Source: a bacterium
GTDB taxonomy: Bacteria > Bacteroidota > Ignavibacteria > Kapaibacteriales > UBA2268
DNA length: 64,000 bases
Assembly (NCBI GenBank): GCA_024711295.1
Contig: JANJTB010000006.1
Location: 62,001 to 126,000, forward strand
Reading direction: 5' to 3'
The position numbers and the translations under genes were made by a program. Under the pieces are notes generated by a model, which made no database searches, had not been told where the DNA came from, and was given only the letters and a program-made list of their open reading frames with translations. How positions within the stretch are numbered: the first letter of the stretch is position 1; each line of letters begins with the position of its first letter. Positions 45,958-56,200 of the stretch are shown here, in pieces.

Positions 45958-46941
45958 TTATAAAATTTCACTAAGATTACCAGTAATTTCTAAGCCTGCA
46001 AATTCTCCTGTTCCCTCAAATATTGTCATTCCACCTTTTTTATACTCCAAAATAATTTCAATTTTGGATAATAAAGTTTCGTGAACTCTGCCTTCAGACA
46101 TATTATTGTCATAAGGAGCGTGTAATAGTCCACCTGTATTTCTATTGGCAACAACTCTTAAATTGTAAATTTTATCATGCAATACAACATCAACGTGATT
46201 TTCTGTTACACATAGGTTGTCTAATTTTGCACCAGTATATGTAGTAAATTTATACAATTTTCCATCTAGATATAATCCAGCAATATAGCCTCTGAAATGT
46301 TTTCCAAACCACGGAATTCTGGCAATTGAGCAAAAAAATGAAACTTCCTTATTATAGAAATTATTACTTTGCATCCAAATATATGAGCTGGGGAATGATT
46401 TGCCCCAATCTTTTTCGATATAGCCTTTTCCAAATGTGTAAAGATAGATATTTTTGTTTATGAGCACTTTCCCACGAACATTGTGATTTAAACTAATTAT
46501 TCCATGATTACATTCCATAAATGGAACAAATGAGTACCATCCCATAACACCTGGAGAAAGAAATTTTTTCCCCCATGGTGTTATACCCTTAAAATTGAGT
46601 TCACCGAATGCTTTAAATCCACTTCTTTCAATATTTAAAGATATGTTGTTTTCGCTAAAGAAGTTTTTTTCTATCGAAATCTCAAACTTTTCCTTATTGT
46701 TTTTAAACGATTCATAAGGAAATTTTATGTAGTGAGTTTCTCTGGTTATTCCATCTATGAACTGTATAAAAGCATGCTCTTTTGACTTATCAGGAGACCT
46801 GAAAACACCGGGAATAATTGAAAGTACGCTTGACTTATCTTCACCTATATTTTTAAAATACCAACCTTCAAAGAAGTTACTCCTCTTGAATTCACCATGA
46901 TAAAGCTCTGGATTCCAAATTAATTTGAATTTTTCAATCAT
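45958..46941 (-). CDS. Tocopherol cyclase-family protein
   Basis: The 327-residue protein shows the pattern of the tocopherol cyclase family: LIWNPELYHGEFKRSNFFEGWYFK at the N terminus, SIIPGVFRS, a PGVMGWYSFVPFMECNHG core, and KGYIEKDWGKSFPSSYIWMQ in the middle. The plant and cyanobacterial enzymes close the chromanol ring of tocopherol. Relatives in non-photosynthetic bacteria have unknown substrates, and no other tocopherol genes are seen here. It has no signal peptide or membrane helix. It is followed on the minus strand by a spacer of 104 bases and preceded, 17 bases away, by the DUF2723 gene. Confidence 0.8.
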   Translation of the reverse strand: MIEKFKLIWNPELYHGEFKRSNFFEGWYFKNIGEDKSSVLSIIPGVFRSPDKSKEHAFIQFIDGITRETHYIKFPYESFKNNKEKFEISIEKNFFSENNISLNIERSGFKAFGELNFKGITPWGKKFLSPGVMGWYSFVPFMECNHGIISLNHNVRGKVLINKNIYLYTFGKGYIEKDWGKSFPSSYIWMQSNNFYNKEVSFFCSIARIPWFGKHFRGYIAGLYLDGKLYKFTTYTGAKLDNLCVTENHVDVVLHDKIYNLRVVANRNTGGLLHAPYDNNMSEGRVHETLLSKIEIILEYKKGGMTIFEGTGEFAGLEITGNLSEIL

Positions 46942-46958
46942 ATTTACTTTGCTGATTA

Positions 46959-48887
46959 TTATTTGTTGTTTAAGTTAAGTAAACTTTTCAATGCCAACTC
47001 GTTATCAGGTATAATTTTGAGTGACAAACGAAAACAAGAATCAGCCATGATTTTATCCCCGGTAGCACCGGCATATCTGCCAATATTGACTAAATTCATG
47101 GAAGCAGTTTGAAATATTCCATTAATTAAGTGATTTTCTTTATCTTTGGGATAGGAATAAAATCTTTCCATAAAGATTTTATCTAAATTTACTTTAATAG
47201 ACTCATTTTGTTCAATAAGTCTGAAACCAAACCCTGAAGGTACTAAAAAATAATCTTTTAATGGGTTGGAGTCAGGACCTGAATTCATATAGTCGAATGT
47301 TACATAAACGCTGCTACTAATGACATTTTCCTTAATCATACAAGATAACATACTTTCAAAATTATTTTGTATTCCCAAATACTGAGATTGGTCAGCACCT
47401 GATTCAAATTTTTCCAAATCCGACAAATAATTCTTTAGTTGAGGTTCGCATTTTTTGAATAACTCAGGATACCATTTTTTTAGCTGTAGAGGATACCATG
47501 TTCGCCTAAGTAATTCTTTGTCAATGACCTTTATGTCAGTTCGGTAATTTTCAACTTTTTGCAAATAATAGAAAGCTGATACCCAATAATCCCATTGAGA
47601 GCTAATGATTAGGCCATTATGTTCGACATTATCAACAACACTTCTTACATAATCATAAACTAGGTAATTATCAGAATTATCATTTTCATCATAGTTAATT
47701 GATATATTAATAAGTGGAAGTAAAAATATCAAATAAATAAATTTTTGATTCTTTTCAGCAATAAAAAGAGCTCCTGCAGATACAATCATTATCAAGCTTA
47801 TTAAAGAAATGTAAAAATATACATCAATATCATGGATTGAGTAATTCATTGCATAAAATAAGCATGAAAAGAATAGTATTATTGTGAAAATCAAAAGCTC
47901 TTTGTAGGATTTGGATAATCTGAAGATACCAGTGAAGACTAATATAATACCAACAATTCCAAGATTATTGGGCAATTTTCCAAAAAATTTTCCTAAATTT
48001 TCCAATATCACTTCACTACCTGAAAACATCCATACTTGATACTGCTTACCTTGAACATGGTATAAAAATTTATCTAATCCTCTATGAACAAATCCCCAAT
48101 TAAATTCAGGTTCACTCATTGATCTGAGTGGTAAATAGATATAAAGACTTATGCCTAACAAAACCCACAGTGTAAGAAATAACAATGACTTTAAGTTCTC
48201 TTTATTGAATTGTAAAACCTTTCCGGGACGCTTTAAATATAAATATAAAATTGAGGGGATTATCAGTATTGTTGTCAAATGATTTGAAAAGCTGAAGCCA
48301 ATAAATAATGCTGATAATACCAGATATCTTTTTTCTTTTTCACTGTTGGTTGTACCAATAATAAAAAACAGCAAACTTAAATTAATCAGCAGAAACTGTA
48401 GTGAATATACTTCATAGGCAGTTGATTGTTCCCATACAAGCGTTGAAGTTCCTAATGTAAGACTTGAAACCAGAGAAATTAATTTAATATATAACGTGTC
48501 TTTAAGTACTGAATTACTTGAATCTATTGAGTAAGTATTCTGCTCATTTTTTTTTGATTTTTTATTTAGCTTTTTGTTTACAAAATCAAGATTATTCAAG
48601 AAATTATATACGATAAAATAAAATACCATTGAAGCTGAAGCACTTAAAATTGCGGATAATATGTTGAGTTGATATATTGGCGTCCATGGTAAAGGAATCT
48701 TGAGCCAAAAGTAGCCTAGCAAAGTAAACAATGGATATCCGCTTGGGTGACCAACACCCAATGAATAAGCAGCGCCTGCCAACTCACCATTATCAGTAAA
48801 AGTGACTGTTGGATTTAGCGTTAAAATATAAAGAGCCAGTACAAAAATAAAAGTAATTGTCGGGAACAAGTAATTGTTATCTTTCAT
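46959..48887 (-). CDS. DUF2723 integral membrane protein (O-mannosyltransferase-like)
   Basis: The 642-residue protein has about eleven predicted membrane helices in the first 400 residues and a soluble C-terminal part of about 200 residues. The N terminus shows the DUF2723 signature: TFTDNGELAGAAYSLGVGHPSGYPLFTLLGYF region, with the acidic residues in the first loop typical of GT-C glycosyltransferases that use lipid-linked donors. The GT-C relation is structural inference from this family; substrates are unknown. It is flanked closely by the TylF-like methyltransferase and the tocopherol cyclase-like gene, which may be cotranscribed. Confidence 0.85.
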   Translation of the reverse strand: MKDNNYLFPTITFIFVLALYILTLNPTVTFTDNGELAGAAYSLGVGHPSGYPLFTLLGYFWLKIPLPWTPIYQLNILSAILSASASMVFYFIVYNFLNNLDFVNKKLNKKSKKNEQNTYSIDSSNSVLKDTLYIKLISLVSSLTLGTSTLVWEQSTAYEVYSLQFLLINLSLLFFIIGTTNSEKEKRYLVLSALFIGFSFSNHLTTILIIPSILYLYLKRPGKVLQFNKENLKSLLFLTLWVLLGISLYIYLPLRSMSEPEFNWGFVHRGLDKFLYHVQGKQYQVWMFSGSEVILENLGKFFGKLPNNLGIVGIILVFTGIFRLSKSYKELLIFTIILFFSCLFYAMNYSIHDIDVYFYISLISLIMIVSAGALFIAEKNQKFIYLIFLLPLINISINYDENDNSDNYLVYDYVRSVVDNVEHNGLIISSQWDYWVSAFYYLQKVENYRTDIKVIDKELLRRTWYPLQLKKWYPELFKKCEPQLKNYLSDLEKFESGADQSQYLGIQNNFESMLSCMIKENVISSSVYVTFDYMNSGPDSNPLKDYFLVPSGFGFRLIEQNESIKVNLDKIFMERFYSYPKDKENHLINGIFQTASMNLVNIGRYAGATGDKIMADSCFRLSLKIIPDNELALKSLLNLNNK

Positions 48888-48894
48888 AGCATTT

Positions 48895-49632
48895 TTATGT
48901 TAAGTTTGTTTTTACAATTTTAAAGGCAGATTGTAAATAATTATTACCTGCATAAACTAGTTCAAACTGATAGTAGAATGTACTTTCAAAGTCTTTGAAT
49001 GCTCTAAATTCGTGTGTAGGCACTGCAAATTCATCAAAAATTAATATATCACCTGCTTTAAGGTAGGGTGCCAGGGAAGTAAGGGCATACAATGTAGAGC
49101 TATATAAGTCAGCGTCCAAATGAATTACTTTTCTATGCCTGAATTCATAATTCCTGATAAATTCTGGAAGTGTTCGCTGAAATAATCCCTTTCTAAAGCT
49201 TGCACGATTATCATTTACAATTGGGATATTGCCTTCTTGCGTCATATCGCCAGCTTTGTAAATGTCCCAATTTTCAGGCAAACCTGTAAATGTATCAAAT
49301 CCAATAAATCTGGAGTCAAGATTGGTGTTGTGAGCCAACCACCACTTAAAAGATCTTCCACTTGCAACACCAAATTCCAAATAATCTATTGGACAGTTTA
49401 GGCTTTCACTTTCAACCAGATGCTGATAAACTTTTTCTCTTATTGAAGTATCAAACTCTCTCGAATAAAAATCATTGAATCTAGATTGAGAATTGAGGCT
49501 TCTCCACCTAGACATCTTTGACAAATACACCAAATTCAATAAGGAATTTTCGAATGGTGCAATTATTTTGTGGAGGTTAAACCTCATAAAATTTGCTTTA
49601 ATTTTTCTTCGAAGGTAGAGTTTAATATCCAT
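48895..49632 (-). CDS. TylF-like SAM-dependent methyltransferase
   Basis: The 245-residue protein has a class I methyltransferase fold with the glycine-rich SAM site YLEFGVASGRSFKWWL (about 84-99). It has the TylF/macrocin O-methyltransferase features FIGFDTFTGLPENW and the metal-binding VIHLDADLYSSTLYAL, followed by DEFAVPTHEF. TylF-like enzymes are magnesium-dependent sugar or peptide O-methyltransferases. Its neighbours (DUF2723 and others) suggest modification of a surface glycan, which is inference. It starts about 116 bases from the antiporter gene and ends eight bases before the DUF2723 gene. Confidence 0.82.
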   Translation of the reverse strand: MDIKLYLRRKIKANFMRFNLHKIIAPFENSLLNLVYLSKMSRWRSLNSQSRFNDFYSREFDTSIREKVYQHLVESESLNCPIDYLEFGVASGRSFKWWLAHNTNLDSRFIGFDTFTGLPENWDIYKAGDMTQEGNIPIVNDNRASFRKGLFQRTLPEFIRNYEFRHRKVIHLDADLYSSTLYALTSLAPYLKAGDILIFDEFAVPTHEFRAFKDFESTFYYQFELVYAGNNYLQSAFKIVKTNLT

Positions 49633-49675
49633 AATAATAAATATAGTTCTGAAAATATATATAAAAATAATAATA

Positions 49676-49718
49676 AATCAGGATATTCAAATACTTTTTA
49701 GTTTTTGGTATCCTGATT
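49676..49718 (-). terminator. Intrinsic terminator of the NhaD-type antiporter gene
   Basis: A 10-bp stem (AATCAGGATA at 49676-49685 with TATCCTGATT at 49709-49718) lies 30 bases downstream of the antiporter stop codon on the minus strand. It is followed on that strand by a T-rich stretch (ATTATTATTTTT). Confidence 0.7.
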
Positions 49719-49747
49719 AATATTCAAAAGTTGTTTATGCAATTAAT

Positions 49748-51061
49748 TTAAATAAAGAGCAATTGCATCAAAATGAACACAGGTAATAGCACAACCAATG
49801 CAAATTTAATGAAATATGAGAAGAAATCAGGCATCTTAATACCCTGACTGTCTGCAATAGCTTTGACCATAAAATTGGGTCCATTACCAATATAGGTCAT
49901 TGCTCCAAAGAAAACAGAAGCTGTTGAAATAGCCTTCATTGTGCTCTCAGGTATTCCTGCCACCAAGGTTTGATTTAATAATAAATCAGGATTTTGAGTT
50001 ACAACACCCAATTCCAGATAATAGAATGTAACTGCAGTAGGAGTATTATCAAGAAAAGCACTTAAGGCACCGGTAGCGTAATAGAATTGTGATGCCATAG
50101 TTATACCAAGGTCTGTGGCATGTTCTTTGAGGAATTCAAGTGCAGGAACCATTGTAATAAATATTCCGATAAATAAGTATGCTACTTCTTGAATAGGGTG
50201 CCAGTTGAACTGATTATCTATCCTAAGCTGTTTGCTTGTAAAAAGCCAAGAACCAACTGCCATTAAAAGCAAGAAACCTTCTCTTAAAAAAGCAAAATTA
50301 TGGTTTTGTTTGATAAAATCAAATGTATTTTCATTTATAAAAGCTACACCGAGTACTACACCTATGAGAAATAAAAAGTTAAGTTTGCCGCTTATTCTGA
50401 TTGGTCTAATCTGAGTATGGTCTAAAGTAATATCTTCGGGAGTTTCTTTTTTCCAATTGTGTAAATCTACAAAGTAATAAATTGTGATGATTATGAGATT
50501 ACCAAAAAACCACTCAGGCAAAAGCTTCATAAACCAAAAAAACTCTGCACCTCTTAAATACATCATAAATAGGGGTGGGTCACCCAAAGGAGTAAGCAAT
50601 CCACCGCAATTTGCCACCACTGCTATAAAAAATAAAACAGTGTGAACTTTAAATTTTCTTTCAGCATTAGTTTGGAGCAAAGGCCTTATCAAAAGCATTG
50701 CTGCTCCGGTAGTGCCCATAAAAGAGGCAAGTATTGCCCCAATAATCAAAAATATACTGTTATTTCTCGGGGTTGCTTCGATATCACCTGTCACCAATAT
50801 TCCACCTGTTATCACAAACAGGGAACCAAGTAAAATGATAAAAGGTACATAATCAAATAAAATAATATGCATCAGTTCATGGTTAAGTCCTGCAAACAAT
50901 AGATAAACTGCAGTTGGAATACCAAGTGCAAGTGATACAATAAGTTTGTTTTTGTTATTATCCCAAAATTTATGTGCAACTAGTGGTAATACCGCTATCG
51001 AACCTAACATTAATACAAAAGGAATAAGTGTCCATATCGGAATATCGTGTGCTTGTTCCAT
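49748..51061 (-). CDS. NhaD/ArsB-superfamily sodium:proton antiporter
   Basis: The 437-residue integral membrane protein has about eleven helices. Features include FMGTTGAAMLLIRPLL and a NCGGLLTPLGDPPLFMMYL loop, both typical of the NhaD/ArsB (ion transporter) superfamily, and a second inverted-half loop SAFLDNTPTAVTFYYLE. Members exchange Na+ or Li+ for protons, or move anions such as arsenite; the DNTPTA motif favours the sodium antiporter branch. It is transcribed alone, ending at a terminator. Confidence 0.88.
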   Translation of the reverse strand: MEQAHDIPIWTLIPFVLMLGSIAVLPLVAHKFWDNNKNKLIVSLALGIPTAVYLLFAGLNHELMHIILFDYVPFIILLGSLFVITGGILVTGDIEATPRNNSIFLIIGAILASFMGTTGAAMLLIRPLLQTNAERKFKVHTVLFFIAVVANCGGLLTPLGDPPLFMMYLRGAEFFWFMKLLPEWFFGNLIIITIYYFVDLHNWKKETPEDITLDHTQIRPIRISGKLNFLFLIGVVLGVAFINENTFDFIKQNHNFAFLREGFLLLMAVGSWLFTSKQLRIDNQFNWHPIQEVAYLFIGIFITMVPALEFLKEHATDLGITMASQFYYATGALSAFLDNTPTAVTFYYLELGVVTQNPDLLLNQTLVAGIPESTMKAISTASVFFGAMTYIGNGPNFMVKAIADSQGIKMPDFFSYFIKFALVVLLPVFILMQLLFI

Positions 51062-51182
51062 TAAATAAAATCCTGAAATGTTGTTAATCTAAATATCAAA
51101 AGTATTGACTATTCAATAGAAATACGTATTTTTTTTGAAATAATTGAAATTAACCACAAAAAAAAATGAATCAAACAATTTA

Positions 51183-52130
51183 TTAATTGCTTATTTCATT
51201 AATAATCAATGTCTTACAAAGATTACGGTCGTGATTTAATTGTTCAATTAGTTGCTGAATACTGTCAAATTTCTTTTCATCTCTAATTTTTTCAATAAAA
51301 TATATTGTTATATTTTGATCATAAATATCTTCATTGAAATCAAAAAAGTGTGCTTCGATAGATAATATTTTCTCATCACTGACTGTCGGTCTGAAACCAA
51401 TGTTTGCCATACCAAAAATCTTGGTGTTTTTATGGTAGAAATATACAACATAAACACCATTCGAAGGTACTAGTTTGTTTTCATCATCAGGTAAGAGGTT
51501 TGCAGTAGGAAAGCCAATTGTACGACCTCTCTTATGACCGTGAATTACAAGTCCTCTTAAGCCGTAATGATGCCCTAAAAGCATATTCGCGTAAGATATT
51601 TTTGAATCCTGAATATAATTTCTTATGTCAGTACTCGATATCCTATTATTTTCAAGATCAATTCTATGTAATTTTTCAATATCAAAATTTAATTTCGATG
51701 ACAAATCAAAAAGTAATGACTCATTTCCATCACGATCTTTACCAAAAAGATGATCGTATCCAATAAGAATTTTCTTAAAACCAACTTTATTAAACAAATA
51801 ATCATTTATAAAAGTACTAGCAGGTGTTTGTGAAAACTCATAATTAAATGGGATTACAAGAACGTTTTCGATGCCATATCTTTCAAATAAACTTAGTCGT
51901 TCCTCAATAGAAGTCAGAAGTTTCAGATTTGGTTTATTTTCCTTTCTTAATACGATTTGTGGATGCGGATGAATAGTAAGTATTAAGTTTCTTAATTTAT
52001 GATTATTCGAAAGTTCGAGTAATTTACTGATGATGTATTGGTGACCTCTGTGGATTCCGTCAAATGTACCGACAGTAAGAACCGTATCTGAATAGTATGG
52101 AATTTCCTCAAAACTTCTGTAAACGTTCAT
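51183..52130 (-). CDS. ribF: Riboflavin kinase/FAD synthetase
   Basis: This bifunctional enzyme makes FMN from riboflavin and FAD from FMN. The length is 315 residues. The N-terminal adenylyltransferase domain shows TVGTFDGIHRGHQ (20-32) and IGYDHLFGKDRDGN; the C-terminal flavokinase domain shows GHKRGRTIGFPTANL and GVYVVYFY. It is the last gene of the nusA-infB-rbfA-truB-ribF run, two bases after truB, an arrangement common in bacteria. Confidence 0.96.
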   Translation of the reverse strand: MNVYRSFEEIPYYSDTVLTVGTFDGIHRGHQYIISKLLELSNNHKLRNLILTIHPHPQIVLRKENKPNLKLLTSIEERLSLFERYGIENVLVIPFNYEFSQTPASTFINDYLFNKVGFKKILIGYDHLFGKDRDGNESLLFDLSSKLNFDIEKLHRIDLENNRISSTDIRNYIQDSKISYANMLLGHHYGLRGLVIHGHKRGRTIGFPTANLLPDDENKLVPSNGVYVVYFYHKNTKIFGMANIGFRPTVSDEKILSIEAHFFDFNEDIYDQNITIYFIEKIRDEKKFDSIQQLIEQLNHDRNLCKTLIINEISN

Positions 52131-52132
52131 AC

Positions 52133-52852
52133 TTAATTTGCCGTTTTAGGTTTTAGTTCAATAATATCAGTTATTGTCAGAGCATCTTTCACATCAAAAT
52201 CACCTATTTTAGTTCTTCTAAGTGAAGATAAATATCCTCCGGTATTTAGTTTTATCCCGATGTCACGTGCAAAAGATCTTATGTAAGTTCCTTTGGAACA
52301 TTTGATTCTAAATTCTATAAATGGTGAATCAAATTTGCATTTAACTTCATAAAAATTTACTAAACTTGATTTTACCTCGATTTCCTGTTCCTTTCTTGCA
52401 TATTCGTAAAGTCTTTTACCTTTTACTTTTTTTGCGGAGAACATTGGTGGAGTTTGCTCTTGCTCACCTAAAAAAGATTCAGCGACTCTAATTACATCAA
52501 TATCAGATATTTCTGATATATCTTTGATGTTTTCTTCCTCAAACTCTCTATCGAATGACTTAGTAGTTGCACCAAGTTTTACTTTACCTATATATTCTTT
52601 TGGTAAATCTTGAAATTGGTTAATTTTTTTTGTGAATTTGCCGAGACATAGAATAAGTAAGCCATCAGCAAGTGGATCCAGTGTGCCCGCGTGTCCGATT
52701 TTCTTAATTCTAAATTTATTTCTGATTTTTGCGACAACATCAAAAGAAGTCCAATCCAACGGCTTGTCAATAAGTAAAGCACATCCTTCATCATTAATTT
52801 GATGAAGGAAGTCTTCAATGTTGTCAGGAATATTGGTTCGGTTAAATACCAT
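52133..52852 (-). CDS. truB: tRNA pseudouridine-55 synthase
   Basis: TruB converts uridine 55 of tRNAs to pseudouridine. The 239-residue length is at the short end because it lacks a PUA extension. The N-terminal LLIDKPLDWTSFDVVAKIR and the catalytic aspartate in GHAGTLDPLADGLL are clear; RIKCSKGTYIRSFARDIG is the conserved C-terminal segment. It lies five bases after rbfA and two before ribF. Confidence 0.96.
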   Translation of the reverse strand: MVFNRTNIPDNIEDFLHQINDEGCALLIDKPLDWTSFDVVAKIRNKFRIKKIGHAGTLDPLADGLLILCLGKFTKKINQFQDLPKEYIGKVKLGATTKSFDREFEEENIKDISEISDIDVIRVAESFLGEQEQTPPMFSAKKVKGKRLYEYARKEQEIEVKSSLVNFYEVKCKFDSPFIEFRIKCSKGTYIRSFARDIGIKLNTGGYLSSLRRTKIGDFDVKDALTITDIIELKPKTAN

Positions 52853-52857
52853 TGTAA

Positions 52858-53214
52858 TTATTCTTCAGAATTGCTATCACTTTTGACGGTACTTAGTATA
52901 TTTTGGATGTGCTCTATTTGGTCTAACGTATCGTCTAGAAAAAACTTAAGCTCAGGTACTGCTCTCAACCTCAATTCTTTGCCTAATTTGTGTCTTAACT
53001 CACCTTTCTGACTTTCAAGTTCACTAATTAAAGCTCCCGGTTTGGAATCTTTACCAAACAAACTTATATAAATTTTGGCATTCTGTAAATCTTTTGAAAT
53101 TCTAACTGCGGTAAGTGTTGCAAAACCTGCCTTGATACCATTTGATATATCAACGACAGGCTGTGCTAAAATCTTCTTTATTTCGTTTGCTACTTTTTCA
53201 GGTCTAAATGACAT
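52858..53214 (-). CDS. rbfA: Ribosome-binding factor A
   Basis: RbfA is a KH-fold protein that helps mature the 30S subunit and 16S rRNA. The 118-residue length is typical. Motifs are FRPEKVANEIKKIL at the N terminus, TLTAVRISKDLQNAKIYIS and HKLGKELRLRAVPELKFFLDDTLD. It follows infB by five bases and precedes truB by five, in the usual order. Confidence 0.95.
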   Translation of the reverse strand: MSFRPEKVANEIKKILAQPVVDISNGIKAGFATLTAVRISKDLQNAKIYISLFGKDSKPGALISELESQKGELRHKLGKELRLRAVPELKFFLDDTLDQIEHIQNILSTVKSDSNSEE

Positions 53215-53219
53215 ATATA

Positions 53220-56200
53220 TTATTTAAATTTACGTTTTATTTCAATAACTTTGAATGCTTCTACAATATCCCCTTCGATTATGTCATTGTATCCATTCAA
53301 TTGGATACCACATTCAAAACCGGTATCTACATCTTTTACGTCATCCTTACCACGTTTAAGTGATGCTATTGTACCTTCGAATTCACTAAATCCATCTCGA
53401 AGAACTCTGACTTTATCATTTCTGCTTATTTTGCCTGACTTAACAAAACATCCTGCAATGGTACCTATTCTTGAAACTTTAAATGTTTTTCTGACTTCAA
53501 CTGTTGCAACAACTTCTTCTTTGTATTCAGGAGCTAATAAGCCTTCGAGAGCAAGCTGAATTTCGTTTAAGCAGTCGTAAATTATATCATAAATACGTAT
53601 ATCAACTAATTCATTTTCTGCTGCTTTTCTAGCTTTACCGGTAGGATTAACATTAAATCCAATGACAACGGCATTTGAAGCTGCTGCAAGCATTACATCG
53701 GTTTCTGTTATTGGACCTACACCTTTGTGCAAGATTGCTACTCTTACTTCATCTCTGGAGAGTTTCTGTAATGAGTCGCTTAAAGCTTCCACTGAACCAG
53801 CCACGTCCCCTTTTAATACAAGATTTAACTCTCTTACGCCACCAATTTGAATTTGAGCAGATATTTGGTCTAAAGTCATGTGTCGAACTTTCCTCATGTC
53901 CTGCTCACGTTTTAATTGCTTTCTTTCGTTTGCAATTTCTCTTGCTTCAGACTCAGTATTGGTAACAATGAAAGTGTCACCAACTTCAGGTAATCCATCA
54001 TATCCGATAACAATAACAGGAGTTGATGGTCCGGTTTCTTCAATCTTGTTTTCTCTTTCGTTTAACAAGGCTCTTACTCTACCTGAATGAATACCTGAAA
54101 CAAACGGGTCACCAACTTTAAGTGTACCTTTTTGAACAATTATTGTAGCCGTAGAGCCCCAACCTTTTTTCATATTGGATTCGATTACGATACCACGTGA
54201 GTTTCTGTTATGATTTGCTTTTAAGTCTAATATCTCTGCTTCGATAATTACTTTTTCGAGCAACTTATCAATATTAAGTCCTTTCTTAGCCGAAATTTCA
54301 ACTGATTGATATTTACCACCCCATTCTTCTACAAGGACAGCATGGTCTGCTAACTGTTGTCTGATTCTGTCAGGATTAGCATCTGCTTTGTCAATTTTAT
54401 TAATGGCAACAATTATTGGAACATTAGCTGCTTTTGCATGGCTTATCGCTTCAATTGTTTGAGGCATTACGCTATCATCTGCAGCTACCACGAGAATAAC
54501 AATGTCAGTAACCTGAGCTCCTCGGGCACGCATTGCTGTGAATGCTTCGTGACCTGGTGTATCAAGAAAAGTAATTGATTTGCCATCAGTCATTTGAACG
54601 CTATATGCGCCGATATGCTGAGTAATACCACCTGCTTCTCCGGCTACAACATTAGCATTTCTGATAAAGTCCAGTAATGATGTTTTACCATGATCAACAT
54701 GGCCCATTATGGTTACAATAGGCGGACGATGCTCTAATGTTTCTTCTTCATCAATATCATCATCTATTAACTGAATTTCTTTTTCATCAAGGAACTCAAC
54801 TTCAAATCCATAATCATCCGAAATTATGGTAATAGTGTCTTTATCAAGTCTTTGATTAATTGTAACCATTAATCCAAGTTCCATACACTTTAATATGATT
54901 TCGGAAGTATTGATGTTCATCATATTAGCAAGATCGCCTGTTGTTACGAACTCACTGATTTTTAATACTTTGGAATCTCTTTCTTTTTCTTCCTGAATTT
55001 TTTGCTCTTTTTCTTCTCTTTCAATTCTCTTCTTCATTCTGAGTTTTGCTCTTTGAGAAGTAAATCCTGTGCCGTCCATACCGGATAATGTTTCTTTGAT
55101 TGCTCTGTCAACTTCTTCCTGGCTGATCATTTCGCGAATAGTTTTTTTACGTTTGCGTTTCTTTCTATCCTCTTTCTCTACTTCTTTTGCCTTTGCTGTT
55201 GCAGGCGGAGCATCCTTATCCTTGAACTTAGATGTTTTGTCAACAGATTGGTTCTGAGCTTCAGCTAGTTTAATTCTATCCTTTTCTTTGATTAAGCCAG
55301 GAATAGATTTAGGTGTTGTTGTTGTATTGCCGGAAGTCTGTTCAGCAGGAGTGTCCGAACCACCTTTAATGTGCTTTCTTTTCTTAAATTTTGTTGCTTT
55401 ATCATGCTCTTTGTGATCATGTTTATTCTTCTTCTCCGGTCTTACAGGTTTTTCTGGTGCTGCTGGACGAAGGTCAATCTTACCTAACACAGTCAATCCC
55501 TTCAATTGAGGTGATTCACCGGGCTCAGTTTCGTCAAATTTGCGTTTCTTTTTCTTTTTATCTCTTCTTTTGCCTTCCTGAGATGCTTCTGTATCAGTAC
55601 TTGATGCATCATCATCACTGACTCCCTGCTCAGACAAATCATCAGCAGTAGTATCCTCTGGTTGTGATTCAGCCGGTGTATCTAATAGTGTTTCAACAAC
55701 CTGAATTTCAGAGTGAGTTTCAGTTGTGATCTGCTCAACAAATGGAATGTGAGTTTTTTCATCAGCCACAACTTCCATTTTTACTTCAGGCTTTGTTTCC
55801 TCTATATGAACTTCAATTTTAGAGTCATCTGCCTTGACCTCATGTGGTATATCTACTTTAATATCATGAGGCTTATGCTCAGTAATTTTATCTAATTCAT
55901 GTTTATTATCAAGAATTTGCTCAACTTCTTGAGGTAATTCAATCTGAGAAATAGGAGAATCATTAATTTCCGGTTTTGGTACATCAACTACAGAAATAAT
56001 ATCTTCAGAACTATGAGTCTCAACTGCAACAATATCATTTTCTGTTTGGACTGGTTGCTGTTCAATAATCACAGTAGGTGATTCTAACTCAATATGTTCA
56101 TCAATGACTATCTCATGATGTGCTTCAGGAGTATCAGTATGATGCTCATGTTCCTTTTTGGAAGTTATCGTGCTATGAGAAGGTTTATCAATATGCGGTA

